From Myrmaecium sp. VS I D KN 1 (lineage: Eukaryota > Ascomycota > Dothideomycetes > Valsariales > Valsariaceae), in NCBI GenBank assembly GCA_019775845.1, contig JADQAV010000010.1:592871-656870 (forward strand): a stretch of 64,000 nt of DNA, read 5' to 3'. Positions 12,503-24,623 of this stretch are shown here, piece after piece; the stretch's first letter is position 1; the number at the start of each line of letters is the position of its first letter. Under the pieces are notes generated by a model that saw only the letters and a program-made list of their open reading frames with translations, did no database searches and was not told the DNA's origin. The position numbers and the translations under genes were made by a program.

Positions 12503-13829
12503 ATGAAGAGATTCGCTCGACTTCTCGTTGCGTTTGCTCTGGTCGAGGCGATCTTGACCAGTGCCGCCTGTTCGACACCTCTCGCGACTCGAGATGCCGG
12601 GGCGTGCTTGACGCCTTCGAGTCCTATCAATGCCGATTCAAACTACGATTGGGAGAAAGACGTCTCCATAGGAACCTCGAACCTACGTGACAAGGCAACC
12701 CTCGAGCGCTTCTATGCGAGCCGCTATAAAGCAGTCATGGTAAATGACAGTCCGATCCTTCGTCTCACGACACCGGAGGGAAGGAAAGCGCCGCCGTCAA
12801 GACTCGGTACGAGGGACGACAGCTCTAGCCTCTACGCAGCTATACTGAAGAAATTCAGCGACGTGCGTATACAGGCCCGCATTGGAGCATCGCAGGCGAA
12901 TTTGACTCACATGTAACCTAGGCCAAAATCACGATTGCCGCGGCGGCGAATCAGGCATATGTTGACAAAGTCGATAACCTACGCCGTAAGACCATTCCTA
13001 GGCATGCACCTGTACGTTGCTAACACCCTGAAAGTGGGCTACAAGAGCCTTGGTCCCGACCCGCCAGCGAACTCCGGCCTCTGCTGGTGTTCCCAACCCA
13101 TCGATACGTACGCGTGGTGCAATTGCACCACAGGTCAAATGGTCCAGGACGATATCTCCCACCAAGACAACTCCTCCATCGCAGTTCCCGCGTCTGAATC
13201 CGGCGTCGTCTGTCTGACCAGTGCCAGCGGCCCCTGCCCCAACGTCACATTCTCATCCATCACCTCACACGGGGGCAGCTCGACGCTTCACCACGCACCG
13301 AATGGTAACATTTACAGCTTCGATGACTCGCGGTGCGCCACGGACAACCTCACCGCGATCGCCGTGTGCCACATGTTCGCCGGCACACCGCCGTTCATCC
13401 TGGGTGACGCTCAAGGCAGGATTCTGCATGGATACAACGACACGATGGTCCGCTGGAACGTGAGCAGGCTGAGAGTCTCGTCCGCTGAAGCGATGCCCAA
13501 CACGGCCTTGCCAGTGTGAGTGCACCCTACCTAGATAATCTGCGATCGGTACGGCAAAGTGCTGACCGGCTGGACACAGTGCCCTAGTTTCTGCCATGAA
13601 CCCTTCGAGCAGCACCTCGATCATGACAGCGGTAGACACGTCGAGCAATACCTACGTCCTTATCACCTGCGAGACGGATGTCACTTATCCGAAGGTCTTC
13701 CTCGCCACTGACTATGAACAAGGCATCGCGATGCTCATGGACCCAGATTTGGGTGAGGAGGTAACCGGGGGCTGCACTCCTAAGCAGTGCTATGCCGTGC
13801 CTTACACAAACGGCAGAGGCCCGCTCTAG
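12503..13829 (+). CDS. Secreted protein of unknown function
   Basis: Exons 12503-12862, 12922-12985, 13035-13515 and 13580-13829 sum to 384 residues. The start MKRFARLLVAFALVEAILT is a typical signal peptide, ending near ACSTPLA. The mature part has a helical first half (AKITIAAAANQAYVDKVDNLR spans exon 2) and a second half with clustered cysteines (GLCWCSQPIDTYAWCNCTTG) and several N-glycosylation sequons (NCT, NVT, NLT, NDT, NVS). It has no transmembrane segment or GPI signal at the C-terminus (ends NGRGPL). I do not recognise a family. Each intron has a standard donor (GTGCGT, GTAAGA, GTGAGT) and the phases agree, so the gene is probably expressed. It could be an effector-like or cell-surface protein; that is inference only. 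Confidence 0.75.
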
Positions 13830-14196
13830 GTGGCGTTGTGGGTTAAAAACCTCGTATTGCTGATGTTACGGAAGCTGATTTCGGGCTTTGGTGAAATTTA
13901 TGGATTCTTTCAGGGATTCGGTTTATCATCGCTTCTATGTCATGCTCCTCTTCCAAAGCCTTATGTACTCGAGCGTTGATACCGGTGGTCATTCTTTCTA
14001 CTTAACACTGAGAACGATTTTATGACAATATGAACATCTTTAAGTATTCTTTATTAGAAGAACCAAGAACAACGCCTTTGTGAAGCGAGAATGTGCCCCA
14101 TCAGTTTGGATCGAGAAGGTGATTGTAGCCATGAGAAAATAATACAGAATGAACCAAAACGCTTGCAGAAAAATGAAACGCCGCGATCTGCCCAGC
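13830..14196. other. 3' intergenic stretch
   Basis: AT-richer 367 bp between two converging genes, with no ORF of note. It would hold both polyadenylation regions. Confidence 0.5.
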
Positions 14197-15277
14197 TCAA
14201 GACGCCTCGGAGCGCTCACGCTGGATTATGTTATCTTGGGTGATGGGTTGGTCGCCCTCATGCAGGACCATAGCCTCACGGTGGCGCCGACGTCGGGTCT
14301 CTTGGCTATCCATGCGGTGCCGTGGAGGGGGGAATGTTGATTGCGAAAAGAGATCTCCTCGTGTAAAAGTGATTGAATCCAGTTGATCCAAGCTGATGAT
14401 ACCACAATGTTCGCTGAGCAGCTTAAGCACTTGAGCGGCCCGATGTTGACGGTTCGGGTCATTCGATCTGTAATCTGCCATCACTGCAGCACAAGCGGAT
14501 TCGCTCGCGATGAATTGAGAACAAATGATGGCAATGGCGCTGCTACGGTGTTAGGAAACGAAGAGTCAGATAACCTTCATAGATCATACTTACGCAGCGC
14601 GGATTTCGTAGTTGGTGGAGTGGCACAAGGCATCCAGCGTCGACAATTTAATCGCTGAGTGTGAAGTTAACCAACTGGATATATGTGCTGCCTACATACA
14701 CAGTTCAAAGAGGAGTAAAGGCAATCAACGGCCGCGCATCCATCGATGAAGAAACCGAGAGGAGATACGATATGTCTTGAGGCACGGCTGCTTAGGCGGA
14801 TTGATTGCTGATGCAGGTCGGATAAAGAAGAAAGACGTGACTTACTACCGTCATCATCGGAGGGATTTGGTCCGTTATTATCCCAGCTTTCGGCTTCATC
14901 ATCTGGGATGACGGTCAAGTCGATCAAGTACTGCAGCCTTTCCCTCAAGCCAAGGAAGGCTAGTGTAGTGAACAAGCCTGGAAGAGAGGGGAGGGGAAGC
15001 AAGTCAGCGAAGACGTGGAATCCGTGGCAGGGCGAGACTCACCAGCTCCAAGCAGCATCCAGTGGTCGGGCAGCCTTGAGAGGCGCATGAGGCTATTCAT
15101 CACGTTCCAAGGCATCTCGATCACATATCGATCCGGAGTTGAGAGGCTGTTGGTCGCGGGTGCCGTTGCAGCTTTGGGTAAGGCTTGACATGTTCGGAGA
15201 TCGACGCCTAGCTTAAGCGAAGCCCTGGGGTTGTTCGGCAGGGATTTCCCCGAACCCTGGAAATCTTGGCGCTCCAT
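14197..15277 (-). CDS. Conserved fungal membrane protein with a helical (ARM-like) domain
   Basis: Exons 15277-15043, 14977-14846, 14654-14594 and 14539-14197 give 256 residues (one more if the acceptor three bases upstream is used). A polar N-terminus is followed by a membrane segment around HWMLLGAGLFTTLAFLGL, created by joining exons 1 and 2, then an acidic linker (PDDEAESWDNNGPNPSDDD). The helical stretch STLDALCHSTNYEIRAAAIAI and VLKLLSEHCGI resembles one or two armadillo-type repeats, and the tail is basic with an RRRRHRE run. Donors are GTGAGT, GTAAGT and GTAAGT. I know of no assigned function. It is divergent from NOP14 with only 76 bp between start codons. The internal Met at the start of MPWNVMNSLMRL is an alternative start. 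Confidence 0.65.
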
Positions 15278-15353
15278 CCAAATTTTTGGCTCCTCGGGGA
15301 ACTCGCCGCAACTCCAAGCTTCGCCGCATCATCCTGGGACTTCACCGTGCAAG
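15278..15353. promoter_or_regulatory. Very short bidirectional promoter of NOP14, with an RRPE-like box
   Basis: The 76 bp between divergent ATGs include AAATTTTTGG at 15280-15289. This resembles the RRPE element (AAAATTTTT) known from yeast ribosome-biogenesis promoters, which would suit NOP14. The match is short and may be chance. Confidence 0.35.
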
Positions 15354-17963
15354 ATGCCGCCATCCCAGCTCAAGCGGCTCAAGGCCTCTCTCCGGGAGAA
15401 GGGGATCACCGGCCCTCCGCCCTCCAAGAAGGACCAAAAGAAGAATCGGAATGGCGCCAGCCAAGACCAAAGAGCGAAGCGCGCCGCTGCCCTCGAAAGT
15501 ATTCGCGAGGCCTTCAATCCGTTCGAAGTGAAGACTTTGGCAAGGCCTAAGAAGTTCGAAGTTACCAGCAACCGCCCGGATGACCCGAAGAAATCAGGCT
15601 TAGTTGGCAGGCCTGGTGTCACTAAGAGCTTGGGTGAAGAGACGGTATGGCGCCCCGTCTATGTGCCAATAACCATCGACCTTTTGCTAATGCAATGATA
15701 GAGACGCAAAACATTACTGCCTGAATTGCACAAGCGTAATAAAGTTGGCGGGATTGTCGACAGACGTTTCGGCGAGAATGACCCCACAATGGCCCCGGAA
15801 GATAAGCTGTTGGAACGATTCACCCGAGAAAACTTGAAGAAGCGCAAGGGTGCCTCGCTGTTCGACCTCGAAGACGAGGAAGAGGAGGAGCTCACTCATA
15901 TGGGTCGTTCGCTGGACTTTGGCACGGCTGCGCAACTGGACGACTTTGAGGACGAGGATATTTCTGGGTCTAGTGAGGATGAAACTGGAAAGAAGAAGCC
16001 GCGAAAGCGCAGGCGCGATCCACATGAAGATGGCGATGAGGAGCCCGTGGAGGGGGATCAGCAGCCCGAACGCAAGAAGTCGAAGGCTGAGGTAATGAAG
16101 GAGGTCATTGCAAAGTCTAAAATGCACAAGTACGAGCGACAACAGGCAAAAGAGGAGGATATGGAGTTGCGAGAGGACTTGGACAAAGAGCTGCCGGATA
16201 TTTTGTCTGCTCTCAGAGGACGGCCGGTCCCTCCGCAGCCACCTGTAACATCTGCAGCCCCCAACGATTTCTCCATGAACCCTGACCGAGCTGCTCTGCT
16301 GAACGGTAACGAGAAGGACAAAGAGTACGACACTCAGCTTCGACAGTTGGCTCTGGACAAACGGGCGGCCCCGACTGAGCGCACAAAGACTGAAGAAGAA
16401 AAGGCCGAAGAGGAGGCAAAACGGCTCAAGGAGCTAGAAGAGAAGCGCCTCCGCCGTATGAGGGGTGAGGAAGAATCGGAGTCCGAGGAGGAAGACACGA
16501 AGCAAGAGGCTTCAGGGTTGGAAGAAGAAGAAGACGAGGAAGAGATCCCTGATGATGCCGCAGAATTCGGTTTCAAGCTCAACGCATTGCCCAAGGGAGA
16601 TTCCAAGACCAAGACTATGCGACCTGCTGGGGTGGAGGACGAGGATGACTTTTTGATCGACGATGACTTGGTCGCGAGCGGTTCAGATGTCGATGAACTA
16701 GAATTCTCCGAGGAGGGCTCCGAGAATGAATCGGAAGAGGAGCAAGCCGTTGACGACGACGACGAGTTTGTAGCAGACCTCCTCACCAAGGACGAGAAGA
16801 CCACGGGCGTCTTCACCCTTCCGGCCACTGATAAGGATGAAACAAAGCTGGCCTTTACTTATCCGTGCCCAAGGTCTCACGGCGAACTTCTGGACGTCTT
16901 GAAGGACGTTGCTCCAACGGATATACCTACCGTCGTGCAGAGGATACGAGCACTGTACCATCCGCAGCTCCATGCGGACAACAAGGCCAAGCTGTCCGAT
17001 TTTGCAGTGTCCCTTGTGGACCATGTGGCTTACATTGCCACTCAGAAGCCATCACCGCCGCTCTCCGTTGTCGAGACCTTGATTCGTCATATCCACTCTC
17101 TGTCACGAACCTTCCCTGACGCCATATCAGAATCGTTTCGCGAGCATCTAAGGAAACTCTACCAGGGAGAAAGGCCATCTCCAGGCGACCTTGCAATCCT
17201 TACGGCCATCGGTACGATTTTCCCCACGTCAGACCACTTCCATCAAGTCGTGACCCCGGCCATCACCCTCATCGCCCGCTGGCTCGGGTTGAATAACCCG
17301 CAGTCCGTTTCCGACATCGCCACCGGTGCCTACCTGTGCGCCCTCGCCATCAAGTACCAGTCCTTCTCCCGCCGCTACATTCCCGAACTCGTCCGCTTCA
17401 CCCTCCTCGCCCTCAAACATCCCTCGATCACACCGGCCCTTCTCTCCGCCCACCTCACCAACCTCACCGCGATGGCCGACCTCTGGCACGAGAAATCCGC
17501 CTTTGTGGAGATCTTCTCCCCCGCCGCGCTCACCAACCTTACGTCCCTCCGCCCCGGCACGCCCGCGTCCAAGGCCGCGCTGCAGCGGCTGCAGATCCTG
17601 CTCGCGCAGGCCCGCCTCCGCCGGCGGCCGCTGGAGCTGCACCACCACCGGCCGCTGCCGATCAAGACGGCGGTGCCCAAGTTCGAGGAGACCTTCAACC
17701 CGGACAAGCACTACGACCCGGACCGGGAGCGGGCCGAGGCGGCCAAGCTGCGGGCCGAGTACAAGAAGGAGCGCAAGGGCGCCCTGCGCGAGCTCCGCAA
17801 GGACGCCAACTTCATCGCCCGCCAGCAGCTCAAGGAGAAGCGCGAGCGCGACGCCGCCTACGAGGCCAAGTACAAGCGCCTCGTCGCCGAGATCCAGGGC
17901 GAGGAGGGCCGCGAGGCCAACGCGTACGAGCGCGAGAAGCGCGCCCGGAAGGGCCGGAAGTAG
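15354..17963 (+). CDS. NOP14: Nop14, nucleolar protein of the small-subunit processome
   Basis: Exons 15354-15644 and 15702-17963 encode 850 residues, the usual fungal length. The start MPPSQLKRLKASLREKGITG and the segment IREAFNPFEVKTLARPKKFE are typical of Nop14. Exon 2 restores LLPELHKRNKVGGIVDRRFGE. A long charged middle (about 140-360) is packed with Glu/Asp and Lys, then a helical domain (about 380-720) and a basic C-terminus FEETFNPDKHYDPDRERAE ending in RARKGRK. Nop14 joins Emg1 and Noc4 in the 90S pre-ribosome and is needed for 18S rRNA maturation in the nucleolus. The last 700 bp are very GC-rich at third positions, which opens long spurious frames in the other five phases. The single intron is GTATGG...ATAG, 57 nt. 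Confidence 0.95.
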
Positions 17964-18725
17964 TCGTCGATCGCCGCGTCTCGACGGCACGCGTGGGGTT
18001 GTTTTGGGATGCGCTCTTTTTTTCTTTCGATTTGCCGCGGGCGTTGCCGTGTGGGCGGGGAAAATGTGGCTTGGTCATGTTCATATCAGCCCGTTGTCGT
18101 CGTGGTGACGGACCTGTTCATTATTTGTGGAGATACCTTGCCTGTCTGTTTCACTGGGAGTTGGAGAATGAAAAGAATATGTCAAGGACTTGCTATGCTC
18201 CTATTATCATTTTGGTCTGTCCACTTTTCGCTGTCCACAATCGTGATATCTCATGCTCCGCCGCTATCTTCCTCGCCCTCCTTCGATCTGGCCTGACCAT
18301 CGCATCGTTGACGCAACCACTGCTCTCGTCCTGTAGCATGCGTAGAAGGACATGATCTCCTTCATTCAACTCCATCGCCCGAACCTGAGTGAAGGCTGTC
18401 AGATTGCTCGCACTGTCCGTCACCAAGGCGAGGACGGATTGAGCATCGCCATCCCACCGTGACCGAGTACCTCCGAGCCACAGGGTCAATTGGGAGCTGA
18501 TAGCGCGTGTACACCGGCAATCGGAGCTCCTGCGCTACAAGCCGTGCGGACATATCGTACTCTGGTCGTTCTGGATGGCGTTGCGCGACTCTCGGTGGCT
18601 GCGCGCCGCAGGAGCCTGCGGTGGCATTTCCTCCCCGTTTCGTATAACGGGGAGCGTACCCGCGGCACCCATAGAATTACTCTCCAAGTCCAAAGATAGA
18701 TTTTCTCTCAAAGTCGAAGTTTGAC
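17964..18725. other. 3' intergenic region, possible unresolved minus-strand exon
   Basis: About 760 bp between the converging NOP14 and PTC7 genes. From 18190 to 18680 all minus-strand frames are open for stretches because the DNA is GC-rich; one reads LALVTDSASNLTAFTQVRAM. I could not join these into a protein with consistent splice sites, so I do not call a gene. Confidence 0.4.
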
Positions 18726-20103
18726 TCAAGGCACCTTCCGCCGTTTGCACTGTGCAGCAACCACGCTGATATCATCCATTTTGCCTGCTTCACGTCAGTA
18801 CAAATGACAGCACACACAATGCCAGGGCATACTCACCTCCCTCAATAGAAAGTCCTTCCTCGACCGCCTTCTCCATGTACGGGCTCTCCGCGAACGGATC
18901 ACGGGCGATATCCCTGGCAGCCTTGACGAGCTCTTGCGCCACGTACCGCATCCCAGCGGCGTAGCTCTGCTGGTCCGGGTCTTCGCCGCGGCGGATCGTC
19001 TCCTTGGCCGCCTCGCCGTTCTGCCATCGGTCCATGCTGTCCAGGACGTTCTCGAGAATCTCGTGCTCCCACAGGTTGTCCACGACGCCATCCGACATGG
19101 CCAGCACCACGTCGTCTGCTTCGATGATGACCCGGTCCATCACCGCGTTTTGTCGTGGCGTGTCCGGGCTGTTGGTCCCCAGCTGCCGGGGACAATCGAA
19201 CCAGTGCCACTGCTCTTGGGTTTTGTAGATGACCCGCTTATCCTTCGGCCGCAGGACCAGGACCTGCGAGTCTCCCAGTTGCGTCACGTACAGCACGGGT
19301 CGGGGAGGGTGGTGATCTTTATCCACCCCCAGCAAGGCCGAGCAGGCTGTGGTTGTGCCGTACCACTCATTGGGCTTCGAGGTGGCCTCCTTGGTCTGCT
19401 CAAAAGCACGCTCGAGGTACCCGACAGGATCGGGCTCGGAATCGTCACCGTAGTGATCTTTCTCGGCCTCCAGGGCCCAGAAGTGAAGGACGAGGCGGGA
19501 CCAGAGGCTGTGAGACCGGATGCGGGACACGATTAGTATACGCTCCTCGTTCTCTAGGTGCTCTCGACGTGCGGTGCGGTCCGTGAGGAATTGAACAGAT
19601 GCAGTTGCTTACGCGGCATGGCCCCTCTCCCTCGTCGCCCAGGCGCCCACGCCGTCGTTCGCCCCGATGAAGTTCTCGCTGACTAGGACCGCGTCGTCGC
19701 CGTTCGTGATGCCGCGGATCATCTCCCCGTTCACCGTCTGCCGCCGGTCCCGGCTCATGTGGTGGGTGCTCAGCGGGTCGGAGAAGGAACCCGAGGGGTA
19801 CGAGAGGAAGGGTGGGGGGAACGGGCGAGACGGGCGCTTCGCGAACAGCGCGTATCCGGCTTCGAAGTAGAACGGCGAGGCCGAGCGCACCTGGTGCTCT
19901 TCATCGGGCACGGGCGTGGTGGTCCCGACCTTGGGTTCGCGGTCTCTCTGGCCGGTCGTGGGTAGACATCGTCGTCCTGTGGTGGTGAAGCAGCGCGCGA
20001 CTGGGGGCAGCGGGCGAGCTCGGAGGAGTAGGCGCCGGGAACATCGATGGCTAGCGGAGAGGATGGAGGGTAGCGCAGTCGGTGGCAGACGCAATGTCGG
20101 CAT
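18726..20103 (-). CDS. PTC7: Mitochondrial PP2C-type protein phosphatase (Ptc7/azr1 type)
   Basis: Exons 20103-19613, 19507-18837 and 18784-18726 give 406 residues. The first 45 residues are Arg/Ser/Leu-rich without acids, a mitochondrial presequence; the frame continues upstream but without another ATG. PP2C motifs are present: GANDGVGAWATRERG (metal-binding Asp), GTTTACSALL, LGDSQVLVLR, VVLAMSDGVVDNLWEHEI and, after the last splice, GGKMDDISVVAAQC with the final metal aspartate. Yeast Ptc7 dephosphorylates Coq7 and so promotes ubiquinone synthesis; a similar matrix role is likely here. The first intron (105 nt, GTAAGC...ACAG) joins GHAA to LWSRLVLHFWALE. The 59-nt last exon encodes the last 20 residues. 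Confidence 0.9.
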
Positions 20104-20707
20104 GCCAGCAGAGGCAGAGTGCCACGAGGAGGAGAGGAGAGGAGCTCGAACCAGAATGTTGGGCCTCCGACCGTTACAGTAGTTTTGTGTAAGGGAAGAA
20201 GGAGAGGAAGTGTTGGGGGTCGGCAGGAAGTGCAAGGATACGGATAAGCCTCCGCTCAAGCCATCGCATCATCCGCTAGCGTTGCAGGGACCATGATGCA
20301 CACCAGCGCCGCACTCAGGCATGTCAGGGTCGCAGATAATACTCGCATACGATCTGTACTTTTATATACTGTATGTACCGATGACCAGAACCTGAAGATG
20401 GCAGCACCATTCTACTGAGTCGATCCTTTATTTGTTTCTATGTGAAACACAATGCTTGAAGCCGATACAGACCAAACACCGCCATCAATCTAAGAGAGCA
20501 GCTTCGATGTTGAATCAGGAGAGGGAAAAGTTAGAAAAAAAAAGAAAATTAGAAGAACCTCCAGCACAGCAACCTCCAAGGTATAGAGAGAGGGAGATTG
20601 CCCGCTGCGCCAAAAACACCCGTATGCCAACCTGGAACAGCGCCGTGCCATATATGACAACACATCCTCCATCCATCTTGCATGCCCTGATCACCACTCC
20701 CCTTCCC
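20104..20707. other. Intergenic, upstream of PTC7
   Basis: About 600 bp between two minus-strand genes. It should contain the PTC7 promoter and the 3' end of the CBS-domain gene. The plus-strand frame at 20432-21151 is an antisense shadow. Confidence 0.5.
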
Positions 20708-21294
20708 TCAAGGCCTCCTCTTCACAAACTCCTCCAAATCCTGCTTCGTCGCGACCCCCAGAACAAACCGGCGACTCCCATCCGTCACAACCGCAAAGCT
20801 CTGCGGCTCCGCCCCATCCGCGCCGCCGGTGAAAAACTCCTCCAGCTCCTCAAGCGGGGTGTCCATGGTGATGACCTTGTAGACCTTGCCCTTGCGCCGG
20901 AAGCGAGTCATCGCCGCCGCCACCGCGTCCGTCTCCGTCACCTTGCCCTCCGCCAGCAGCTCCTTCAGCCGCGGGATGCTCAGGTAGCCCAGCAGCGCCC
21001 GGTTCGTCGGCGACACCACCGTCAGGTGCGTGTAGTCCCGCTCGAAGGCGCTCAGCAGCGCGTACGAGATCGAGTCGGTCGGGTGCACCGAGAGCGCCGG
21101 CGGCGGGTCGAGGTCCTCCACGGTGGCCTGCGGGATCATCCGTTGTGTTAGGACTTGCGTTGGGAAGGACATGCGTGAATGGAAGGGAGAGAAACCATGC
21201 CACTTACCCCGCGATACTTGTTGGACCAAGGGGATGGCGCCGGTGCAGTGGCTGCACCGTTGGAAGAAGGCGCAGGTTGAGCGACACTGGCCAT
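20708..21294 (-). CDS. Small protein with paired CBS domains
   Basis: Exons 21294-21208 and 21127-20708 give 168 residues. Exon 1 (MASVAQPAPSSNGAATAPAP...) is low complexity; splicing at GTAAGT...CGCAG joins NKYRG to ATVEDLDPPPALSVHPTDSI. Two CBS motifs follow: the first about 40-105 (SYALLSAFERDYTHLTVVS, GYLSIPRLKELL), the second about 110-165 (MDTPLEELEEFF, SFAVVTDGSRRFVLGVATKQDLEEFV). Stand-alone CBS pairs bind adenine nucleotides or SAM and act as sensors; the ligand here cannot be told from sequence. It is probably a cytosolic regulatory protein conserved in filamentous fungi. Confidence 0.85.
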
Positions 21295-22012
21295 GATGCG
21301 ACGTTTTCAGAAAGTGATATGCTTGCGGGCGGTGATTTGGTGTGGCTGCGTGGGCACCTGCCGAAAGATGTGTCCCTCGATGAGCTCAGGCTACCTATGA
21401 TGAGGCTGATGATGCCGGGTGGGTCGATCGCTCTTGGACTTTTGCGGCCCGAATCGGCTTTAGCAAGGGCATCCCGGAGCTAACGTTCTCAACGCTCTGC
21501 AGCTCTGCAACTCTCTCCAACACTACTCCTACTACCTCGTAACAACACCTTGCGAGGACGCCGTGAAGATAGATCTGGTATTTTGGAGAATTGAAGAATT
21601 GGAGGATCAGATAGCCCCTGTGTAAAACTTCAAATACCATGTCATAAAGACTCGTTCTCTAGACGTACGAAGTACTTATTGATCGCCCTCCGGCCCGCGT
21701 ACGGTATGGACCACCAGAGTTCCCCTATCGTAGCACATGACCACGTGTAGCGTAGAAACGTATGGTACAGCGTGAAAGGAAAAAAGAGAAATGGTAACAA
21801 ATTGAGCCGTGAAACGCCTGCCACACCTCATGATGGCGGACAGAAGAGTGTAGAAAAGGTTACAGAGCCGCATGAAGGAAAATGGGGAATCCCTCTGTCC
21901 TCTGCCATGATCCAAGAGAAAGCGGAGCGGTGTGAACAATACCGAGTGCAATCATACAGCCGCCTCTACCAGCACCCCTAGCATAAAACCAGAAACATTT
22001 TTAAACATAATC
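21295..22012. other. Intergenic between CBS gene and DNM1
   Basis: About 720 bp holding the promoter of the CBS gene and the 3' flank of DNM1. No gene or structured element is visible. Confidence 0.5.
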
Positions 22013-24623
22013 CTACAAAACCTCTCCGATAATCTTCGCCGCCTCCTTGTACGTTGCGAGCAGCTTCTCGCATTTCTCCCGCTCGGTCTTGATGGTGTCG
22101 TCTTCGTACAGAAGCTCCTGGAAGAGCTCTTCCTTGTAGAGCGAGCTGACCAATCGGTTCTGCACCACATCTTTGGAGTGGTTGACCAGAAGGTGCATGA
22201 CTGCCTTGGGAACCTGGTCCGCAATCGTCTCGCGAACGATGTTGAAGTAGGATGAGATGAGGCGGCGGATGAGCTCCGTCTCTAGAGCCTCGCGCTCGGT
22301 CAGTGCAGGGGCATCGTCGGCAGGCTATATCACGTCAGCAACGTCCATCATGATTTCAGATGTCTGCACTTACAGTTGTCCCGTCGTATTCGCGGACTGA
22401 GCTCTCCGTCTCAGCGTCATCCTGGTATTCAGGAACAATTCGTTCCGGAACCCTGGTGTCACCTCGCCTGATGCTGTTTGCGATGCTGGGCTCGGCGTGC
22501 TGGCTAACGTGGCGGCTACCGGGGCGATTTTCATGACCCGGAGCAGGTGATTGGCTTATCGGGCTGTTGCCCTTCTCACCGAAGAAGTAGTTGAGGAAGC
22601 TGTCTCTGGAGTTGCCGGGGGCGCCTGCACCGGCACCGAACCGCGGTGGTGAGCCAGCTCTTGCGGTTATTGTGTCTGCGATTCTGTGAGTCCCATTGGC
22701 CATGGCACGACCCTTGGCCGGGGACATACTCCTGCTGGCCTTGCTCGCATGTCCTCTGATGGGAAGCTGCCCGGCCTGTTGCCCTGGTGCGTCCAACTCT
22801 CCCTCTTCTGGAGTCTCGGTGCCGTTCAGACCATTGAGTTCCTTAAGCCGTCTCCTTTCGCGCCGCTTGCGCTCCTCTGCCGCTGCGATCTGCCTCTCCC
22901 GCTCTTGCTTATCGTTTATCACTGATGACATAGCGGCAGCAGCACCGAGGAAGTTCGGATGATTTGTGTTGATATAAGCCCTCTGTATCGAGATAAGGCT
23001 CTCCACATATGAAGAACAGGGGCCCAGTCTCTCGCGAAGAAGATCTGAGACCACCTCAATAAGCTTCGCTTGCAAGCGTGGGTATCTGCTAAGCTCTGTA
23101 GATCCGCAAGTGTGGCAGATCTTGATCATCTCCTCATACACAAGCTCAACGCAACGCTGACTAGGCACTTCAAGCAGTTTGATCTGAGGCTTCACGAGGA
23201 GATCGAAAGCAAGTTCTGGCACGAACAAACTTGGCCGAGGACCTGTAGAATTCCGGATGGCCGTTCTAATGTCTTGAACCGAAAGGTTCGTCGTAGGGTC
23301 AATCGTTTCCAGGGAATTGCCGAAGACGGAGTTGAAGATGTAGTAGATACGTGCACCACCGCAAAGTTCTTTTGTCGAGATCTCGGATGAGGTACCGTCG
23401 ATCGATGCGATGAAAGAAGAGGCAAAGCGGGTCATAAGCTGCAGAATAAGCGAACCCCTGTGCTCCTTGCCTGTGAAAGCCACGTCTCCGTAGCTTGCCA
23501 GTTCTTGCTGAGTTTGACCCATCAAAGTGTTCAGACGAGCCTTGATATCCGGCAGACGCTCCCGGATGTGCGCCATCAAAGTGGTGTTGAGAGTCTTTGC
23601 CAAATATTGCGTTCCGCACCGATGTGCCATGTTCCGGTATGCAGGGTGGTGGCGGAAGAAGTCTCTCTCTGCTTGCAGCGCCTCGGCCAACGACTTGTTT
23701 CCTTGGATGTCCTGTTGTGACCGGTTGATGACACCAATGAAACCGAGTTTGAGAGGATACACCCGTCCGGAGAGGATATCCATCGCATTGGTACCATGGT
23801 CCATGAGGTCAATTTTTGTCAAAACACCAATTGTCCGCTTTCCCATGGGGTCTACATGGCGCGCAAGCTTTAGCGCCTCGGAGTTTACAAGGTCAACGTT
23901 AGCCGGAGAAACGGCCAGGATGATACTGTTCGGCTTTGCGATATACTCGGTGATCAGGGTGCGAGTTTGTTTCTCGATATCAGTCGGCTGGTCTCCGATA
24001 GGGACCTACGTTACACAGACTGTCAGTATACCATAAATTCAGAGCATGGAGTTTGCGCACCTTTGTCAACCCTGGCAGATCCACCAAAGTCAAACTCAGA
24101 ACATGGGGAGAGTAGATCTTGAGGTTGATGGGCTGGCGGTTGATGCCCTTGTTATTCCCTGCTATCCGTGCGGTTTCCGCCTCGATTTCCCGCTTGACCT
24201 CTTGAAAGTCGTAAAACCTGCGTCCAAGCATGTGATGGAACTCGGCCCATTCCTGCTGGCCAGCAACGCTGGCGGGAGTGTGCGGCACGTGGACCTCATT
24301 GTCTCCCGGCTGGTCATCGCGCTCACTCGGGACGTTGATCAGCTGGAGGATGAGCGGGCGGCGGGTAACGATTCCGCTTCCTCGGGGCAAGAAATCACGG
24401 CCAACGATGTTTTCTAGCACGGAGGACTTTCCGGACGATTGAGAGCCTACGACCACCTACATAAACCTTCTGTTAGAACTCATGTGTAACGCGAAGGGGA
24501 GACGGCCAGCTGGCGGGGCTATACAATCTGCGGAAGATCCAACGAATCATTCCCGATGGTATTGAAGACCAAGTCCTGAAGCTTGTTGACGGTTCCTAGC
24601 AAGTCCTCCCCCAAAGAAGCCAT
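22013..24623 (-). CDS. DNM1: Dynamin-related GTPase Dnm1 (mitochondrial and peroxisomal fission)
   Basis: Exons 24623-24525, 24456-24061, 24005-22374 and 22324-22013 give 812 residues. The start [20 protein letters not shown] is typical. G-domain motifs: GSQSSGKSS (P-loop, about 37-45), TRRP, DLPG, TKID and VINRS. The middle/stalk domain follows, then an insert B of about 130 residues with FLNYFFG, and a C-terminal GTPase effector domain ([20 protein letters not shown]... KIIGEVL). The insert with NYFFG and the tail separate Dnm1 from the vacuolar dynamin Vps1. The known role is assembly into rings at the mitochondrial outer membrane through Fis1 and adaptors. Introns are GTATAG...GTAG, GTGCGC...GTAG and GTAAGT...ATAG. 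Confidence 0.95.

Noticed and set aside
17229-18355. Long overlapping frames on both strands over the 3' half of NOP14
   Set aside because: They come from GC-rich third positions of NOP14; products are repetitive Arg/Pro/Ala or Gly/Leu/Glu strings with no domain.
18190-18680. Several open minus-strand frames between NOP14 and PTC7
   Set aside because: No ATG-led chain of exons with agreeing phases could be built and no family was recognised.
20432-21151. 239-codon plus-strand frame
   Set aside because: Antisense to the CBS-domain gene, which has a clear family and a phase-correct intron.
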